NCBI GenBank assembly: GCA_003241785.1
Contig: QFPW01000002.1
Span: 1-64,000, forward strand
Direction: 5' to 3'
Source: Rhodovulum sulfidophilum
GTDB lineage: Bacteria; Pseudomonadota; Alphaproteobacteria; Rhodobacterales; Rhodobacteraceae
DNA length: 64,000 nucleotides
Below, in pieces: positions 42,559 through 51,239 of this stretch. Both the position numbers and the translations under genes were made by a program. Every line of letters begins with the position of its first letter. Position 1 is the first letter of the stretch. The notes beneath the pieces are model-generated. The model made no database searches. It was not told the origin of the DNA and saw nothing but the letters and a program-made list of their open reading frames with translations.

Positions 42559-43848
42559 ATGACCGATACGAAACTCGGCTTCGACACGCTGCAGATCCAC
42601 GCGGGCTCCCGCCCGGACCCGGCGACCGGGGCGCGGCAGACGCCGATCTACCAGACCACCGCTTATGTCTTCCGCGACGCGGACCACGCGGCCAGGCTCT
42701 TCAACCTCGAGGAGGTCGGCTACATCTATTCGCGGCTGACCAATCCGACCGTCTCGGTGCTGCAGGAGCGGGTCGCGACGCTCGAGGGCGGGGTCGGCGC
42801 GGTCGCCTGCTCCTCCGGCCACGCGGCGCAGATCCTGGCGCTCTTCCCGCTGATGGCGCCGGGGCGCAACGTCGTCGCCTCGACCCGGCTCTACGGCGGC
42901 ACCGTCACGCAGTTCTCGCAGAGCATGAAGCGGTTCGGCTGGTCGGCGCGCTTCGTCGATTTCGACGATCTCGCGGCGATCGAGGCCGCGGCGGACGCGG
43001 ACACCCGCGCGATCTTCTGCGAGAGCGTCTCCAACCCCGGCGGCTACGTGACCGACATCCCGGCGGTCGCCGAGGTCGCGAGGCGGCTCGGCGCGCCGCT
43101 GATCGTCGACAACACCTCGGCCTCGCCCTTCCTCTGCCGCCCGATCGAGATGGGCGCCGATATCGTCGTGCATTCGACGACCAAGTACCTCTCGGGCAAC
43201 GGCACCTCGATGGGCGGGGTCGTGGTCGATTCCGGCCGGTTCGACTGGAGCGCCGGCGGCAGGTTCCCGAGCCTCTCCGAGCCCGAGCCCGCCTATCACG
43301 GCCTGAGGTTCCACGAGACCTTCGGGCCGATGGCCTATACCTTCCACGGGATCGCGATCGGGCTGCGCGACCTCGGCATGAGCCAGTCGCCGCAGAACGC
43401 CTTCCTGACCCTGCTCGGGATCGAGACCCTGTCGCTCCGGATGGCGCGGCACGTCGAGAACGCGCTCGCGGTCGCGCGCTGGCTGGAGGCGGATCCGCGG
43501 GTCGAGAGCGTCACCTACGCGGGGCTGCCCTCCTCGCCCTGGAACGAGCGGGCGAACCGGCTCTATCCGAAGGGCGCGGGCGCGATCTTCACCTTCGCGG
43601 TCAAGGGCGGCTATGAGGCCTGCGTGAAGCTCGTCGACGCGGTAAAGCTCTTCAGCCATGTCGCGAACCTCGGCGACACGCGCTCGCTCATCATCCACTC
43701 GGCCTCGACCACCCACCGCCAGCTCAGTCCCGAGCAACAGGCGGCGGCGGGCGCGGCGCCGAACATGGTGCGGCTCTCAATCGGCATCGAGGACCCGGAC
43801 GACCTCATCCGCGACCTCGACCAGGCGCTCGCCGCGGCGACCGCCTGA
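42559..43848 (+). CDS. metY: O-acetylhomoserine sulfhydrylase (aminocarboxypropyltransferase)
   Basis: A 429-residue Cys/Met-metabolism PLP enzyme making homocysteine from O-acetylhomoserine and sulfide. MetY features are LGFDTLQIHAGSRPDPATGARQTPIYQT at the start, VACSSGHAAQ for PLP, CESVSNPGG and the Schiff-base lysine in HSTTKYLSGNGTSMGG (about residue 210). The long MetY-type insertion around PSLSEPEPAYHG separates it from MetB/MetZ. It is monocistronic and ends before a strong hairpin. Confidence 0.93.
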   Translation: MTDTKLGFDTLQIHAGSRPDPATGARQTPIYQTTAYVFRDADHAARLFNLEEVGYIYSRLTNPTVSVLQERVATLEGGVGAVACSSGHAAQILALFPLMAPGRNVVASTRLYGGTVTQFSQSMKRFGWSARFVDFDDLAAIEAAADADTRAIFCESVSNPGGYVTDIPAVAEVARRLGAPLIVDNTSASPFLCRPIEMGADIVVHSTTKYLSGNGTSMGGVVVDSGRFDWSAGGRFPSLSEPEPAYHGLRFHETFGPMAYTFHGIAIGLRDLGMSQSPQNAFLTLLGIETLSLRMARHVENALAVARWLEADPRVESVTYAGLPSSPWNERANRLYPKGAGAIFTFAVKGGYEACVKLVDAVKLFSHVANLGDTRSLIIHSASTTHRQLSPEQQAAAGAAPNMVRLSIGIEDPDDLIRDLDQALAAATA

Positions 43849-43857
43849 GGACGCGGC

Positions 43858-43891
43858 ATCCGCGGGGCGGACCTCGCTCTGCCCCGCGGAT
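43858..43891. terminator. Bidirectional hairpin between metY and the RTX gene
   Basis: ATCCGCGGGGC (43858-43868) and GCCCCGCGGAT (43881-43891) are perfect 11-bp arms around a 12-base loop. The hairpin sits between two convergent genes, 10 bases after the metY stop and 15 before the RTX stop. There is no T-run, so it may work with Rho or as an mRNA end stabiliser. Confidence 0.5.
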
Positions 43892-43905
43892 CGGCCGCGA
43901 CCGCC

Positions 43906-46041
43906 TCAGGTCAGCAGGAAATCATCCGCCGCGAGCGCGCCGGAATAATCCGCGAGCGTGATCCGCAAGGTCTCGTTCGCCCCGCCGTCGCCGTTGGAGT
44001 CACTGTCGCCCAGACGGAGCTCGACCAGCGTATCGGTCTGACCGTCGGTGGTCACCCGGTGGTAGGCGAGCTCCCAGAGGCCGGGATCATCCGTCTCCCC
44101 GACGAAGCTCGCGCCACCCGCGACGGCGCCGTCGATGAGGATCTTGTCGCCTTCCGACCGGCTGAAATCGGTGATCGTTCCGGTCTGGGCGTAGGATAGG
44201 TAGTATTCGCCGTAGTCGCTCTGCTCCCAGAGCGCCGTCGAGAACTCGAAGCGGTCCGCGCCGACGCCGCCGGTCATCACCGTGCCGCCATCCCCGGCCA
44301 CCAGCCGGTCGTTCCCGGCGTCGCCGTGAAGCGCGTCGCTGGCCCGGGTCTGCCACCAGCCGTGAAACGCGTCGTAATAGGCGATCGCGCCGCCGGAGGA
44401 GATCACGTCGTCGCCCGCGCCGCCCCGCAGGACTTCGATCGTGTCGCCGAGGCCGTAGACATAATCCGCCTCGTCGATCGCGTAGGGGAAGCGCAGACCC
44501 TGACCGCCGTGGATCGTGTCGTTCCCGCCGCCGCCATCGACGGAGTTGAAGCCGTAGTAGACCCAGATCTCGTTGGCGCCGCCGCTCCCGGTCACCGTGT
44601 CGTCGGCGTTCCCGGTCGCGACGTTCTCGACCGAGACCAGCCGGTCGACCTGCGCCAGCCCCTCGGCCCGCGCCGTGCCGGCGCCGAGGTCGATCCGCAG
44701 GCCGCGGTCGAGGAAGGGCGTCACGTAACCCGCGCCGTCGTCGTAGATGTATTGCGCGTAGACGAGCGTGTCGGTCCCCGCGCCGCCGTCGATCTGGTCG
44801 CGCCCGTCGTTCGGCGGCCGCCAGTCATAGCCTTCGTCGGGGGCGACGTAGATGCGCGGCGAGGTCCCGCCCGCGGCGTAGGCGCCGCCCGCGAGCAGGT
44901 CGTTTCCGGAGCCGCCCGAGAGCGTGTCGTTACCGAGCCCGCCGCTGAGCGTGTCCGCGCCGCCGAGACCCGTCAGCGCGTCCCAACCGTCGCCGCCGGC
45001 GAGGATGTTGCCAAGACCGTTGCCGGTTCCCGAGAGGGAGTTCACGCCGGTCAGCGTCAGGTGCTCGAGATTCGCGCCGAGCGTGAAGGAGACGCTGGAA
45101 TGGACCGTGTCGACGCCGCCCGAAGTCCCCCCGGTGCTTTCGATCACCCGATCCCCGGCGTCGTCCACCACGTAGGTGTCGCTTCCGAGCCCGCCGATCA
45201 TCGTGTCCGCGCCCGACCCGCCGTCGAGATGGTCCGCGCCCCCGCCGCCCGCGAGGCTGTCGGCGCCCGCGCCGGTCAGGATCACGTTCGCCTCCGCCGT
45301 GCCCCGAACGGTGTCGTTCCCCGAGCCGGTGGTGATGCCCTCGATCGAGACCAGGGTCTCCGCGGGCCAGCTCTGGCCGACGAAGGCGACGACGCCGGTT
45401 CCGAGATCGACGCGGAGCGGCGTCGTGTTCTCGGCGTAGACCGCCATGTCGCTGCCATCGCCGCCGTCGATCCGATCGCGGCCGCCGCCGCCCTCGAGCG
45501 TGTCGTCGCCGCCGCCGCCGATCAGCGTGTCATTGCCGAGCCCGCCGTGGAGGAAGTTGGCGACGTCGTCGCCGATCAGCGAGTCGGCGCCGGAGCCCGC
45601 GCGCACCGCCTCGATCGAGACCAGCGTCTCGGAGGCCCAGGTCTGGCCCGGAAAGCTGACGAGACCCGCGACGAGGTCGACCACGAGCGGGGTCGTGTTG
45701 ACCTCGTAGAGCACCGTGTCGAACCCGAGACCACCGTCGAGCCGGTCGGTGCCGGTCCCGCCGTCGAGCGTGTCGTCGCCCTCGCCGCCATAGAGGCGGT
45801 CGGCGCCGGCGCCGCCGAGCAGCAGGTCGGCGAAGCTTCCGTAGTTGAGGCCGCCGCTGTTCTCGCCATAAAGCGTGTCGTTGCCGGCGCCGCCTTCGAG
45901 CGTGTCGTTCCCCGTTCCGCCCTCGAGCAGATCCGCCCCGCCGAGGCCGGACAGGCGGTCGGCGCCGCCCAGGCCCAGGATGCGGTCCGCGGCCGCCGTG
46001 CCGGTCAGCACGTCGTGGTCCTCAGTCCCCGTGATGTCCAT
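43906..46041 (-). CDS. RTX (hemolysin-type calcium-binding) secreted protein
   Basis: 711 residues starting MDITGTEDHDVLTGTAAAD with no signal peptide. RTX nonapeptides (GGxGxDxLx) fill about 21-106, 149-197, 236-292, 350-388 and 415-424. Three related ~57-residue modules (for example ENTTPLRVDLGTGVVAF, at about 108-164, 198-254 and 424-491) are spaced between them. The C-terminus (GGVGADRFEF ... GTITDFSRSEGDKILIDG, then ALAADDFLLT) is the serralysin-type export domain recognised by type I secretion. No catalytic domain is visible, so it may be structural, adhesive or surface-layer-like. No exporter genes are in the window. Confidence 0.85.
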   Translation of the reverse strand: MDITGTEDHDVLTGTAAADRILGLGGADRLSGLGGADLLEGGTGNDTLEGGAGNDTLYGENSGGLNYGSFADLLLGGAGADRLYGGEGDDTLDGGTGTDRLDGGLGFDTVLYEVNTTPLVVDLVAGLVSFPGQTWASETLVSIEAVRAGSGADSLIGDDVANFLHGGLGNDTLIGGGGDDTLEGGGGRDRIDGGDGSDMAVYAENTTPLRVDLGTGVVAFVGQSWPAETLVSIEGITTGSGNDTVRGTAEANVILTGAGADSLAGGGGADHLDGGSGADTMIGGLGSDTYVVDDAGDRVIESTGGTSGGVDTVHSSVSFTLGANLEHLTLTGVNSLSGTGNGLGNILAGGDGWDALTGLGGADTLSGGLGNDTLSGGSGNDLLAGGAYAAGGTSPRIYVAPDEGYDWRPPNDGRDQIDGGAGTDTLVYAQYIYDDGAGYVTPFLDRGLRIDLGAGTARAEGLAQVDRLVSVENVATGNADDTVTGSGGANEIWVYYGFNSVDGGGGNDTIHGGQGLRFPYAIDEADYVYGLGDTIEVLRGGAGDDVISSGGAIAYYDAFHGWWQTRASDALHGDAGNDRLVAGDGGTVMTGGVGADRFEFSTALWEQSDYGEYYLSYAQTGTITDFSRSEGDKILIDGAVAGGASFVGETDDPGLWELAYHRVTTDGQTDTLVELRLGDSDSNGDGGANETLRITLADYSGALAADDFLLT

Positions 46042-46402
46042 CGTGATCCCCCTCGTGCTCGCAATGAGCCTGCAACTCCCGGCCGGGCCGCCAGATCCGA
46101 TCGGGAAATCCAGAATCCCGCGGCGCCGCCGCGGGCTCGCCTCGGTCACGCCGTCGCGAGATCCGGCAGCACGGACCGCGCGGGACGCGTCGCTCCCTGC
46201 CCCGCGCGCGCGAACCGGCGCGGCACGCGCCCCCAACGCGTGCCCGCGCCGGTCGGCGCGCGCGTAATCGGTAATGGAGTGGTTAAAAATGTAGCACAGG
46301 CGGCGCGACCTGCATAGGCCGCCGATGCCCCGCCCCCGGGACGGGCGCCCGCCCCGACGCGCCCTGCTTGACGCGCGGCCGGGGCCGCCTTAGGCCGACC
46401 GC
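46042..46402. other. Divergent intergenic region RTX gene / ABC-F gene
   Basis: 361 bases. The only A/T-rich patch (46267-46295, GGTTAAAAATGTAG) probably belongs to the RTX promoter but no clean -35/-10 pair is seen. The right end carries the ABC-F promoter. No small gene is supported. Confidence 0.4.
46368..46396 (+). promoter_or_regulatory. Candidate promoter of ABC-F gene, possibly leaderless
   Basis: TTGACG (46368-46373), exactly 17 bases, TAGGCC (46391-46396). The spacer contains GCGGCC-GG-GGCCGC. The expected RNA start coincides with the ATG at 46403, and there is no Shine-Dalgarno sequence, so the message may be leaderless. Confidence 0.45.
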
Positions 46403-48223
46403 ATGGCCGAACCTCCGATCCTGACCCTCGCCGATATCGCGCTGACCTTCGGCGGCGATCCCCTGTTCTCCGATCTCGCGCTCTCGGTGCATCCGGGCGA
46501 GCGGATCGCGCTCGTCGGGCGGAACGGCTCGGGCAAGTCGACGCTGCTCCGGATCATGGCCGGGCTGACGCGGCCCGACGGCGGGACGCGGTTCCTGCGG
46601 CCAGGGCTGACGATCGGCTACATGGCGCAGGACCCCGATTTCACCGGCTATGCGACGCTCGGCGATTTCGCCGGCGCGGGGGTCGATCCGGCCGAGCACT
46701 GGCGGGTCGAGATGGCGATGGAGGGGGTCAAGCTCGACCCCTCGCTCGCGCCGGACGCGGCCTCGGGCGGCGAGCGGCGGCGCGCGGCGCTCGCCAAGAT
46801 CCTCGCGGAGGCGCCGGATCTGATGCTGCTCGACGAGCCGACCAACCATCTCGACATCGCGGCGATCGCCTGGCTCGAGAGCTGGCTCAGGGAGACGCGC
46901 ACCGCCTTCGTCGTGATCAGCCACGACCGCGCCTTCCTCAGGAACCTCACCGACCGGGTGCTCTGGGTCGACCGGGGCGAGGTGCGCAGGCTCGACCGCG
47001 GCTTCTCGGCCTTCGAGGAATGGCGCGACAAGACCTATGACGAGGAAGACCAGCAGCGCCACAAGCTGAACCGGCTCATCAAGGCCGAGGCGCGCTGGGC
47101 CGTCGAGGGGATCTCGGCGCGGCGCAAGCGCAACCAGGGCCGCGTGCGGCGGCTCGCGGACCTGCGCGCCGAGCGTTCGGCCCAGATCGCGCGGACCGGC
47201 ACGGCGAAGATGGAATTCGAGAGCGCCACGCGCTCGGGCAAGCTCGTGGTCGACGCCGAGCACGTCGGCAAGAGCTACGGCGATCGCGAGATCCTGCGGG
47301 ACTTCTCGATCCGGGTCGCCCGGGGCGAGCGGATCGCGCTCGTCGGGCCGAACGGGGTCGGCAAGACCACGCTGCTCGGCATCCTGACCGGGCGGATCGC
47401 GCCCGATACCGGCAAGGTGAAGCTCGGCACCAATCTCGTGCCCGCGCTCTTCGACCAGAACCGGCAGGAGCTGCGCGACGACGTCACGCTCTGGGAGACG
47501 CTGACCGGCGACGCCGAGCTCGGCGTCTCGGGCCGCAACGACCAGGTGATGGTGCGCGGCAAGCCGCGGCACGTGGTCGGCTATCTCAAGGAATTCCTGT
47601 TCCCCGAGATCCAGGCCCGCGGGCCGGTCTCGGCGCTCTCGGGCGGCGAGCGGGCGCGGCTCCTGCTCGCCAAGCTGATGGCGAAGGATTCGAACCTCCT
47701 CATCCTCGACGAGCCGACCAACGACCTCGACGTCGAGACGCTCGACCTGCTGCAGGAGCTGATCGACGACTACGAGGGCACGGTGCTCCTCGTCAGCCAC
47801 GACCGCGACTTCGTCGATCTCGTCGCGACCACAACCGTGGCGATGGAGGGCGACGGCCGGGCGACGATCTACGCCGGCGGCTGGAGCGACTATCAGGCGC
47901 AGCGTCGTCCGGAGGCGAGCCCGTCACGGGCCGAGCCGAAGGCCGACAAGGCCGAATCCAAATCCGCGCCGCGCGCGAAGGCGCGCGCGAAGATGACCTT
48001 CTCCGACACGCACCGGCTCGAGCAGCTGCCCGGCGAGATCGACCGGCTCGGCGCGGAGATCGGCAAGCTCGAGGCGCTGCTCGCCGACCCCGAGCTCTTC
48101 ACGCGCGAACCCGCGAAGTTCCAGAAGGCGACCGACGCCCTCGTCGCGCGCCACTCGGCGCTGCAGGAGGCCGAGGAGGAATGGCTGCGCCTCGAGGCGT
48201 TGCGCGAGGAAGCCGACGGCTGA
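46403..48223 (+). CDS. ABC-F family ATPase (Uup-like)
   Basis: 606 residues with two ABC domains and no membrane segments. Domain 1 has GRNGSGKST, ASGGERRRAALAK and MLLDEPTNHLDI; domain 2 has GPNGVGKTT, LSGGERARLLLAK and LILDEPTNDLDV. The linker between them and the C-terminal coiled-coil (about 515-606, RLEQLPGEIDRLGAEIGKLEALL ... LQEAEEEWLRLEALREE) fit the Uup branch. ABC-F proteins act on the ribosome or, for Uup, on DNA intermediates. No Shine-Dalgarno precedes the ATG. Confidence 0.92.
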   Translation: MAEPPILTLADIALTFGGDPLFSDLALSVHPGERIALVGRNGSGKSTLLRIMAGLTRPDGGTRFLRPGLTIGYMAQDPDFTGYATLGDFAGAGVDPAEHWRVEMAMEGVKLDPSLAPDAASGGERRRAALAKILAEAPDLMLLDEPTNHLDIAAIAWLESWLRETRTAFVVISHDRAFLRNLTDRVLWVDRGEVRRLDRGFSAFEEWRDKTYDEEDQQRHKLNRLIKAEARWAVEGISARRKRNQGRVRRLADLRAERSAQIARTGTAKMEFESATRSGKLVVDAEHVGKSYGDREILRDFSIRVARGERIALVGPNGVGKTTLLGILTGRIAPDTGKVKLGTNLVPALFDQNRQELRDDVTLWETLTGDAELGVSGRNDQVMVRGKPRHVVGYLKEFLFPEIQARGPVSALSGGERARLLLAKLMAKDSNLLILDEPTNDLDVETLDLLQELIDDYEGTVLLVSHDRDFVDLVATTTVAMEGDGRATIYAGGWSDYQAQRRPEASPSRAEPKADKAESKSAPRAKARAKMTFSDTHRLEQLPGEIDRLGAEIGKLEALLADPELFTREPAKFQKATDALVARHSALQEAEEEWLRLEALREEADG

Positions 48224-48238
48224 ACGCCGTTCGCGCGA

Positions 48239-48261
48239 GAAATCGCGCGCTTTGCGATTTC
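48239..48261 (+). other. Hairpin after the ABC-F gene
   Basis: GAAATCGC (48239-48246) and GCGATTTC (48254-48261), perfect 8-bp arms around seven bases, 15 bases after the ABC-F stop. It could attenuate read-through into the lipoprotein gene; no T-run follows. Confidence 0.35.
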
Positions 48262-48347
48262 GTGATGCGCTTCCTCGATGGAACTCGCTATACCGCGATT
48301 GCTCCGAGGGGCGTTGCGGCCCCGAAACAACTATGGATAGACGCATC

Positions 48348-48815
48348 ATGCGGACAAAGTTTCTTCGCGGACTTGCCCTCGCGGCCGTGGCCGGCCTCGC
48401 GCTGACCGCCTGCGCCTCGCCGAATAGCGGCAACGTCGTGTCGGCCAACCAGGCCCAGGTCGCGCAGTCGGTGAACTTCGGCACCATCACCGGCAGCCGG
48501 CCGGTGACCGTGCAGGGCGGCAACAAGACCGGCGAGGTCGTCGGCACCGTCGCGGGCGGCATCGTCGGCGGCCTGCTCGGCAACGAGGTCGGCCGGGGCA
48601 CCGGCAACGTGCTCGCGACCGGCGCGGGCGCCACGGCGGGCGCGGCGGCGGGCAACGCCATCGCGGGCAGCGCGACGCAGCAGGCCTCGACCGAATGGTT
48701 CGTGCGCATGGACAGCGGCCAGAACATCTCGGTCATCCAGGCGACGCCGACCTTCGCCAACGGCCAGCGCGTCCAGGTGGTGCAGAGCGGCTCGACCACC
48801 CGCCTCGTCCCGTAA
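48348..48815 (+). CDS. Glycine-zipper outer-membrane lipoprotein (SlyB/Pcp-like)
   Basis: 155 residues. A lipoprotein signal ends LALTAC with lipidated C22 (counted from ATG 48348; an ATG at 48333 is also possible). The middle has a glycine zipper (VVGTVAGGIVGGLLGNEVGRGTGN ... GAGATAGAAAGNAIAG, about 65-108), as in SlyB, and the end (FVRMDSGQNISVIQATPTFANGQRVQVVQ) a small beta domain. Such proteins insert in or attach to the outer membrane and help envelope integrity. It ends in a strong terminator. Confidence 0.85.
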   Translation: MRTKFLRGLALAAVAGLALTACASPNSGNVVSANQAQVAQSVNFGTITGSRPVTVQGGNKTGEVVGTVAGGIVGGLLGNEVGRGTGNVLATGAGATAGAAAGNAIAGSATQQASTEWFVRMDSGQNISVIQATPTFANGQRVQVVQSGSTTRLVP

Positions 48816-48841
48816 GCGCGGGCGAGGATCGCAAAAAGGAA

Positions 48842-48874
48842 GGGCCGCCGCTCCCGGGGAGCGGCGGCCCTTTT
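48842..48874. terminator. Intrinsic terminator, bidirectional
   Basis: A 13-bp perfect stem, GGGCCGCCGCTCC (48842-48854) with GGAGCGGCGGCCC (48858-48870) and a 3-base loop, flanked by TTTT on the right and AAAAAGGAA on the left. It serves both the lipoprotein gene (+) and the helicase gene (-), which converge here. Confidence 0.88.
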
Positions 48875-48892
48875 CATTCCGGTCCGCGCGGA

Positions 48893-50200
48893 TCAGGCGG
48901 CGCGGCGCGGCCGGCGCGGGCCGCGGTTGCGCGGGCGCGCGGGCTCGGCCTGCGCCTCGTGCGCGGGCTTCGGACCGCGGGGCTGGGCCGGACGGCCGGC
49001 CTGGCCATGCGCGCCGCCGGGCTTCTGGCCCCCGCGACGGGGCTGCTGCTTGCGCGCGGGACCCTCCTCGACCGAGGCCGGGAGCAGCTGGGTGCGGGTG
49101 ATCTTCTCGACCGCGCGCAGCTTCTTCACCTCGTCGGGGGCGCAGAGTGTGATCGCCATGCCCTCGGCGCCGTTGCGGCCGGTGCGGCCGATGCGGTGGA
49201 CGTAGCTTTCCGGCTCGTCCGGCAGGTCGTAGTTCACCACGTGGCTCACGCCCTGCACGTCGATACCGCGGGCCACGATGTCGGTCGCGACCAGGACGCG
49301 GACGGTGCCGTTGCGGAACGCGTTGAGCGCGCGCTGGCGCGCGTTCTGCGCCTTGTTGCCGTGGATCGATTCGGCCGGGATCCCGTCCTTCTCGAGGTTT
49401 TCGGCGACGCGGTCGGCGCCGCGCTTGGTCCGGGCGAAGACGATCACCCGCGCCACGTCCGGATCGGCGACGATCGCGGCGAGCCGGGCGCGCTTCAGCG
49501 GGCCGTCGACCAGCTCGACGGCCTGGTCGATCCGCTCGACCGTGGTCGATTCCGGCGTGACCGAGACCGAGACCGGATCCTTGAGGAAGCTCTCGGCGAG
49601 CCCCCGGACCTCGGTCGGCATGGTGGCGGAGAAGAGCGCCGACTGGCGCCGCGGGTGCAGGGCCGCGACGATCTTCCGCACCGGCTGGATGAAGCCCATG
49701 TCGAGCATCCGGTCGGCCTCGTCGAGCACGACGAACCGGGTCTGATCGAGCAGGATCGCCCCCTCGGCCATCAGGTCGGTGAGCCGGCCCGGCGTCGCGA
49801 TCACGATATCGACGCCGCGCGACAGCGCGCGCACCTGGCCGCCGCGCGACATGCCGCCGAGCACGAGCAGGGTCGAGATCCGGGCGCCGGAAGCGAAGGC
49901 GCGGAGGTTCTGTTCGATCTGCACCGCGAGCTCGCGCGTCGGCGCGAGGATCAGCGCGCGGCAGGTGCGCGGCGCCGGCCGGCCCTTGAGCGCCAGGATC
50001 TGGTGCAGCATCGGCAGGCCGAAGGCCGCGGTCTTGCCGGTGCCGGTCTGGGCCACGCCGAGAATGTCACGCCCTTCGAGCTGCGGGCCGATCGCCTGCG
50101 CCTGGATGGGGGTGGGGGTGGTGAAGCCGGCCTTCTCGAGGCCGAGCACGAGGGGTTCCGCGAGGCCGAAGGCCGCGAAGGTAGTATCTGTCAACGTCAT
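48893..50200 (-). CDS. DEAD-box RNA helicase (RhlE-like)
   Basis: 435 residues from ATG 50200. Helicase motifs in order: Q motif (FTTPTPIQAQ), AQTGTGKT (50-57), PTRELAVQI, TPGRLTD, VLDEADRM, SATMP, ARGIDV and HRIGRTGR. After about residue 375 comes a basic, disordered tail rich in Arg/Pro/Gly (RKQQPRRGGQKPGGAHGQ ... RPRRAA). Such helicases remodel RNA in cold adaptation, ribosome assembly or the degradosome. A promoter about 135 bases upstream gives a long leader, as in cold-regulated helicase genes. Confidence 0.93.
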   Translation of the reverse strand: MTLTDTTFAAFGLAEPLVLGLEKAGFTTPTPIQAQAIGPQLEGRDILGVAQTGTGKTAAFGLPMLHQILALKGRPAPRTCRALILAPTRELAVQIEQNLRAFASGARISTLLVLGGMSRGGQVRALSRGVDIVIATPGRLTDLMAEGAILLDQTRFVVLDEADRMLDMGFIQPVRKIVAALHPRRQSALFSATMPTEVRGLAESFLKDPVSVSVTPESTTVERIDQAVELVDGPLKRARLAAIVADPDVARVIVFARTKRGADRVAENLEKDGIPAESIHGNKAQNARQRALNAFRNGTVRVLVATDIVARGIDVQGVSHVVNYDLPDEPESYVHRIGRTGRNGAEGMAITLCAPDEVKKLRAVEKITRTQLLPASVEEGPARKQQPRRGGQKPGGAHGQAGRPAQPRGPKPAHEAQAEPARPRNRGPRRPRRAA

Positions 50201-50334
50201 GTCCTTTCCGCGCGGGCGCAGGCTCGCGGCGGTTGCCGCCCCCGTCAGGCGCATGACGAAAACAGTGAAAGCGGTGATGGGCCGATCGCCCGGTTGCGCC
50301 ACCGCGGGCCCGCGCGCAGGCGGGTTCGGGTGAA

Positions 50335-50363
50335 CACATAGGCGACCCGCCGCGGCGCGGCAA
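50335..50363 (-). promoter_or_regulatory. Candidate promoter of helicase gene with long leader
   Basis: On the minus strand TTGCCG (50363-50358), exactly 17 bases, TATGTG (50340-50335). RNA would start near 50328, leaving about 128 nt before the ATG at 50200. Confidence 0.45.
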
Positions 50364-50431
50364 GACCTTCGGGCCGGACGCGGCGCCGCGGGCGGCGGAT
50401 TCGTGTCCCGGGCGCCCCGCGATCGCGGCGG

Positions 50432-50460
50432 TTGAAGCCGCGGCGGCCCCGGCCTATCTC
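50432..50460 (+). promoter_or_regulatory. Candidate promoter of SRAP gene
   Basis: TTGAAG (50432-50437), exactly 17 bases, TATCTC (50455-50460), with the ATG at 50489, about 22 bases after the expected RNA start. Confidence 0.5.
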
Positions 50461-50488
50461 CGGGCGCGGGGGACAGCGGAGCGGGCGG

Positions 50489-51235
50489 ATGTGCGGGCGC
50501 GTCATCGTCAAGACCACGATCGCCGGGCTGGTGCGCGCCTTCGCCGGGGTCGCGCCGCCGGCGCCCGAGGAGGGGCTCGAGGCCAAGCCCGCGAGCTGGA
50601 ACGGCGCGCCGCGACAGGTCTATCCGCTGATCGTCTGGCAGCGCGACCTGCGCGGCCCGGTCTTCGTCGCCGGGCACTGGGGGTTCGTGCCGGCCTGGGT
50701 CCGGGACGAGACCGGCGGGCGGCGGCCGATCAACGCGCGCTCCGAGAGCGTGGCGAGCGCCGGGATGTTCCGCGACGCCTACCGGTCGCGGCGGGCGCTC
50801 CTGCCGGTCGACGGCTTCTTCGAATGGCGCGCGATCCGGGGCGGGAAGCAGCCCTACGCGGTCGCGCTGGCCTCGGGCGCGCCCTTCGCCCTCGCGGCGA
50901 TCTGGGAGAGCTGGCACGATCCCCGGCTCGGCCTCGCGATCCGGACCTTCGCGGTGCTGACCTGCCCCGCCAACGCGCTGATGGCGGAGATCCACGACCG
51001 GATGCCGGTGATCCTCGCGCCGGAGGACTACGAGCGCTGGCTGTCCGACGAGCCCGATCCGCGCGACCTGCTCCGCCCCTATCCCTCGGCCGAGACACGG
51101 ATGTGGCCGGTCTCACGGCGGGTGAACTCGCCGCGCAACGACGGGCCGGACCTCGTCGAGCCGGTGCCCGATCCCGCGACCGGACCCGAGGCGCCTGACC
51201 CCGGGGACGATCCGGCACAGGGCCGGCTGTTCTGA
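50489..51235 (+). CDS. SRAP domain protein (YedK/HMCES)
   Basis: A 248-residue SRAP protein. After removal of the initiator methionine, C2 (MCGRV) becomes the N-terminal cysteine that crosslinks to abasic sites in single-stranded DNA. Other conserved residues are N of PINARSES, E of PVDGFFEW and H of AEIHDRMPVIL. Its job is to shield abasic sites during replication. The start is fixed by the need for Met-Cys-Gly. The C-terminal ~35 residues are acidic and Pro-rich, beyond the conserved fold. Confidence 0.93.
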   Translation: MCGRVIVKTTIAGLVRAFAGVAPPAPEEGLEAKPASWNGAPRQVYPLIVWQRDLRGPVFVAGHWGFVPAWVRDETGGRRPINARSESVASAGMFRDAYRSRRALLPVDGFFEWRAIRGGKQPYAVALASGAPFALAAIWESWHDPRLGLAIRTFAVLTCPANALMAEIHDRMPVILAPEDYERWLSDEPDPRDLLRPYPSAETRMWPVSRRVNSPRNDGPDLVEPVPDPATGPEAPDPGDDPAQGRLF

Positions 51236-51239
51236 GCCC

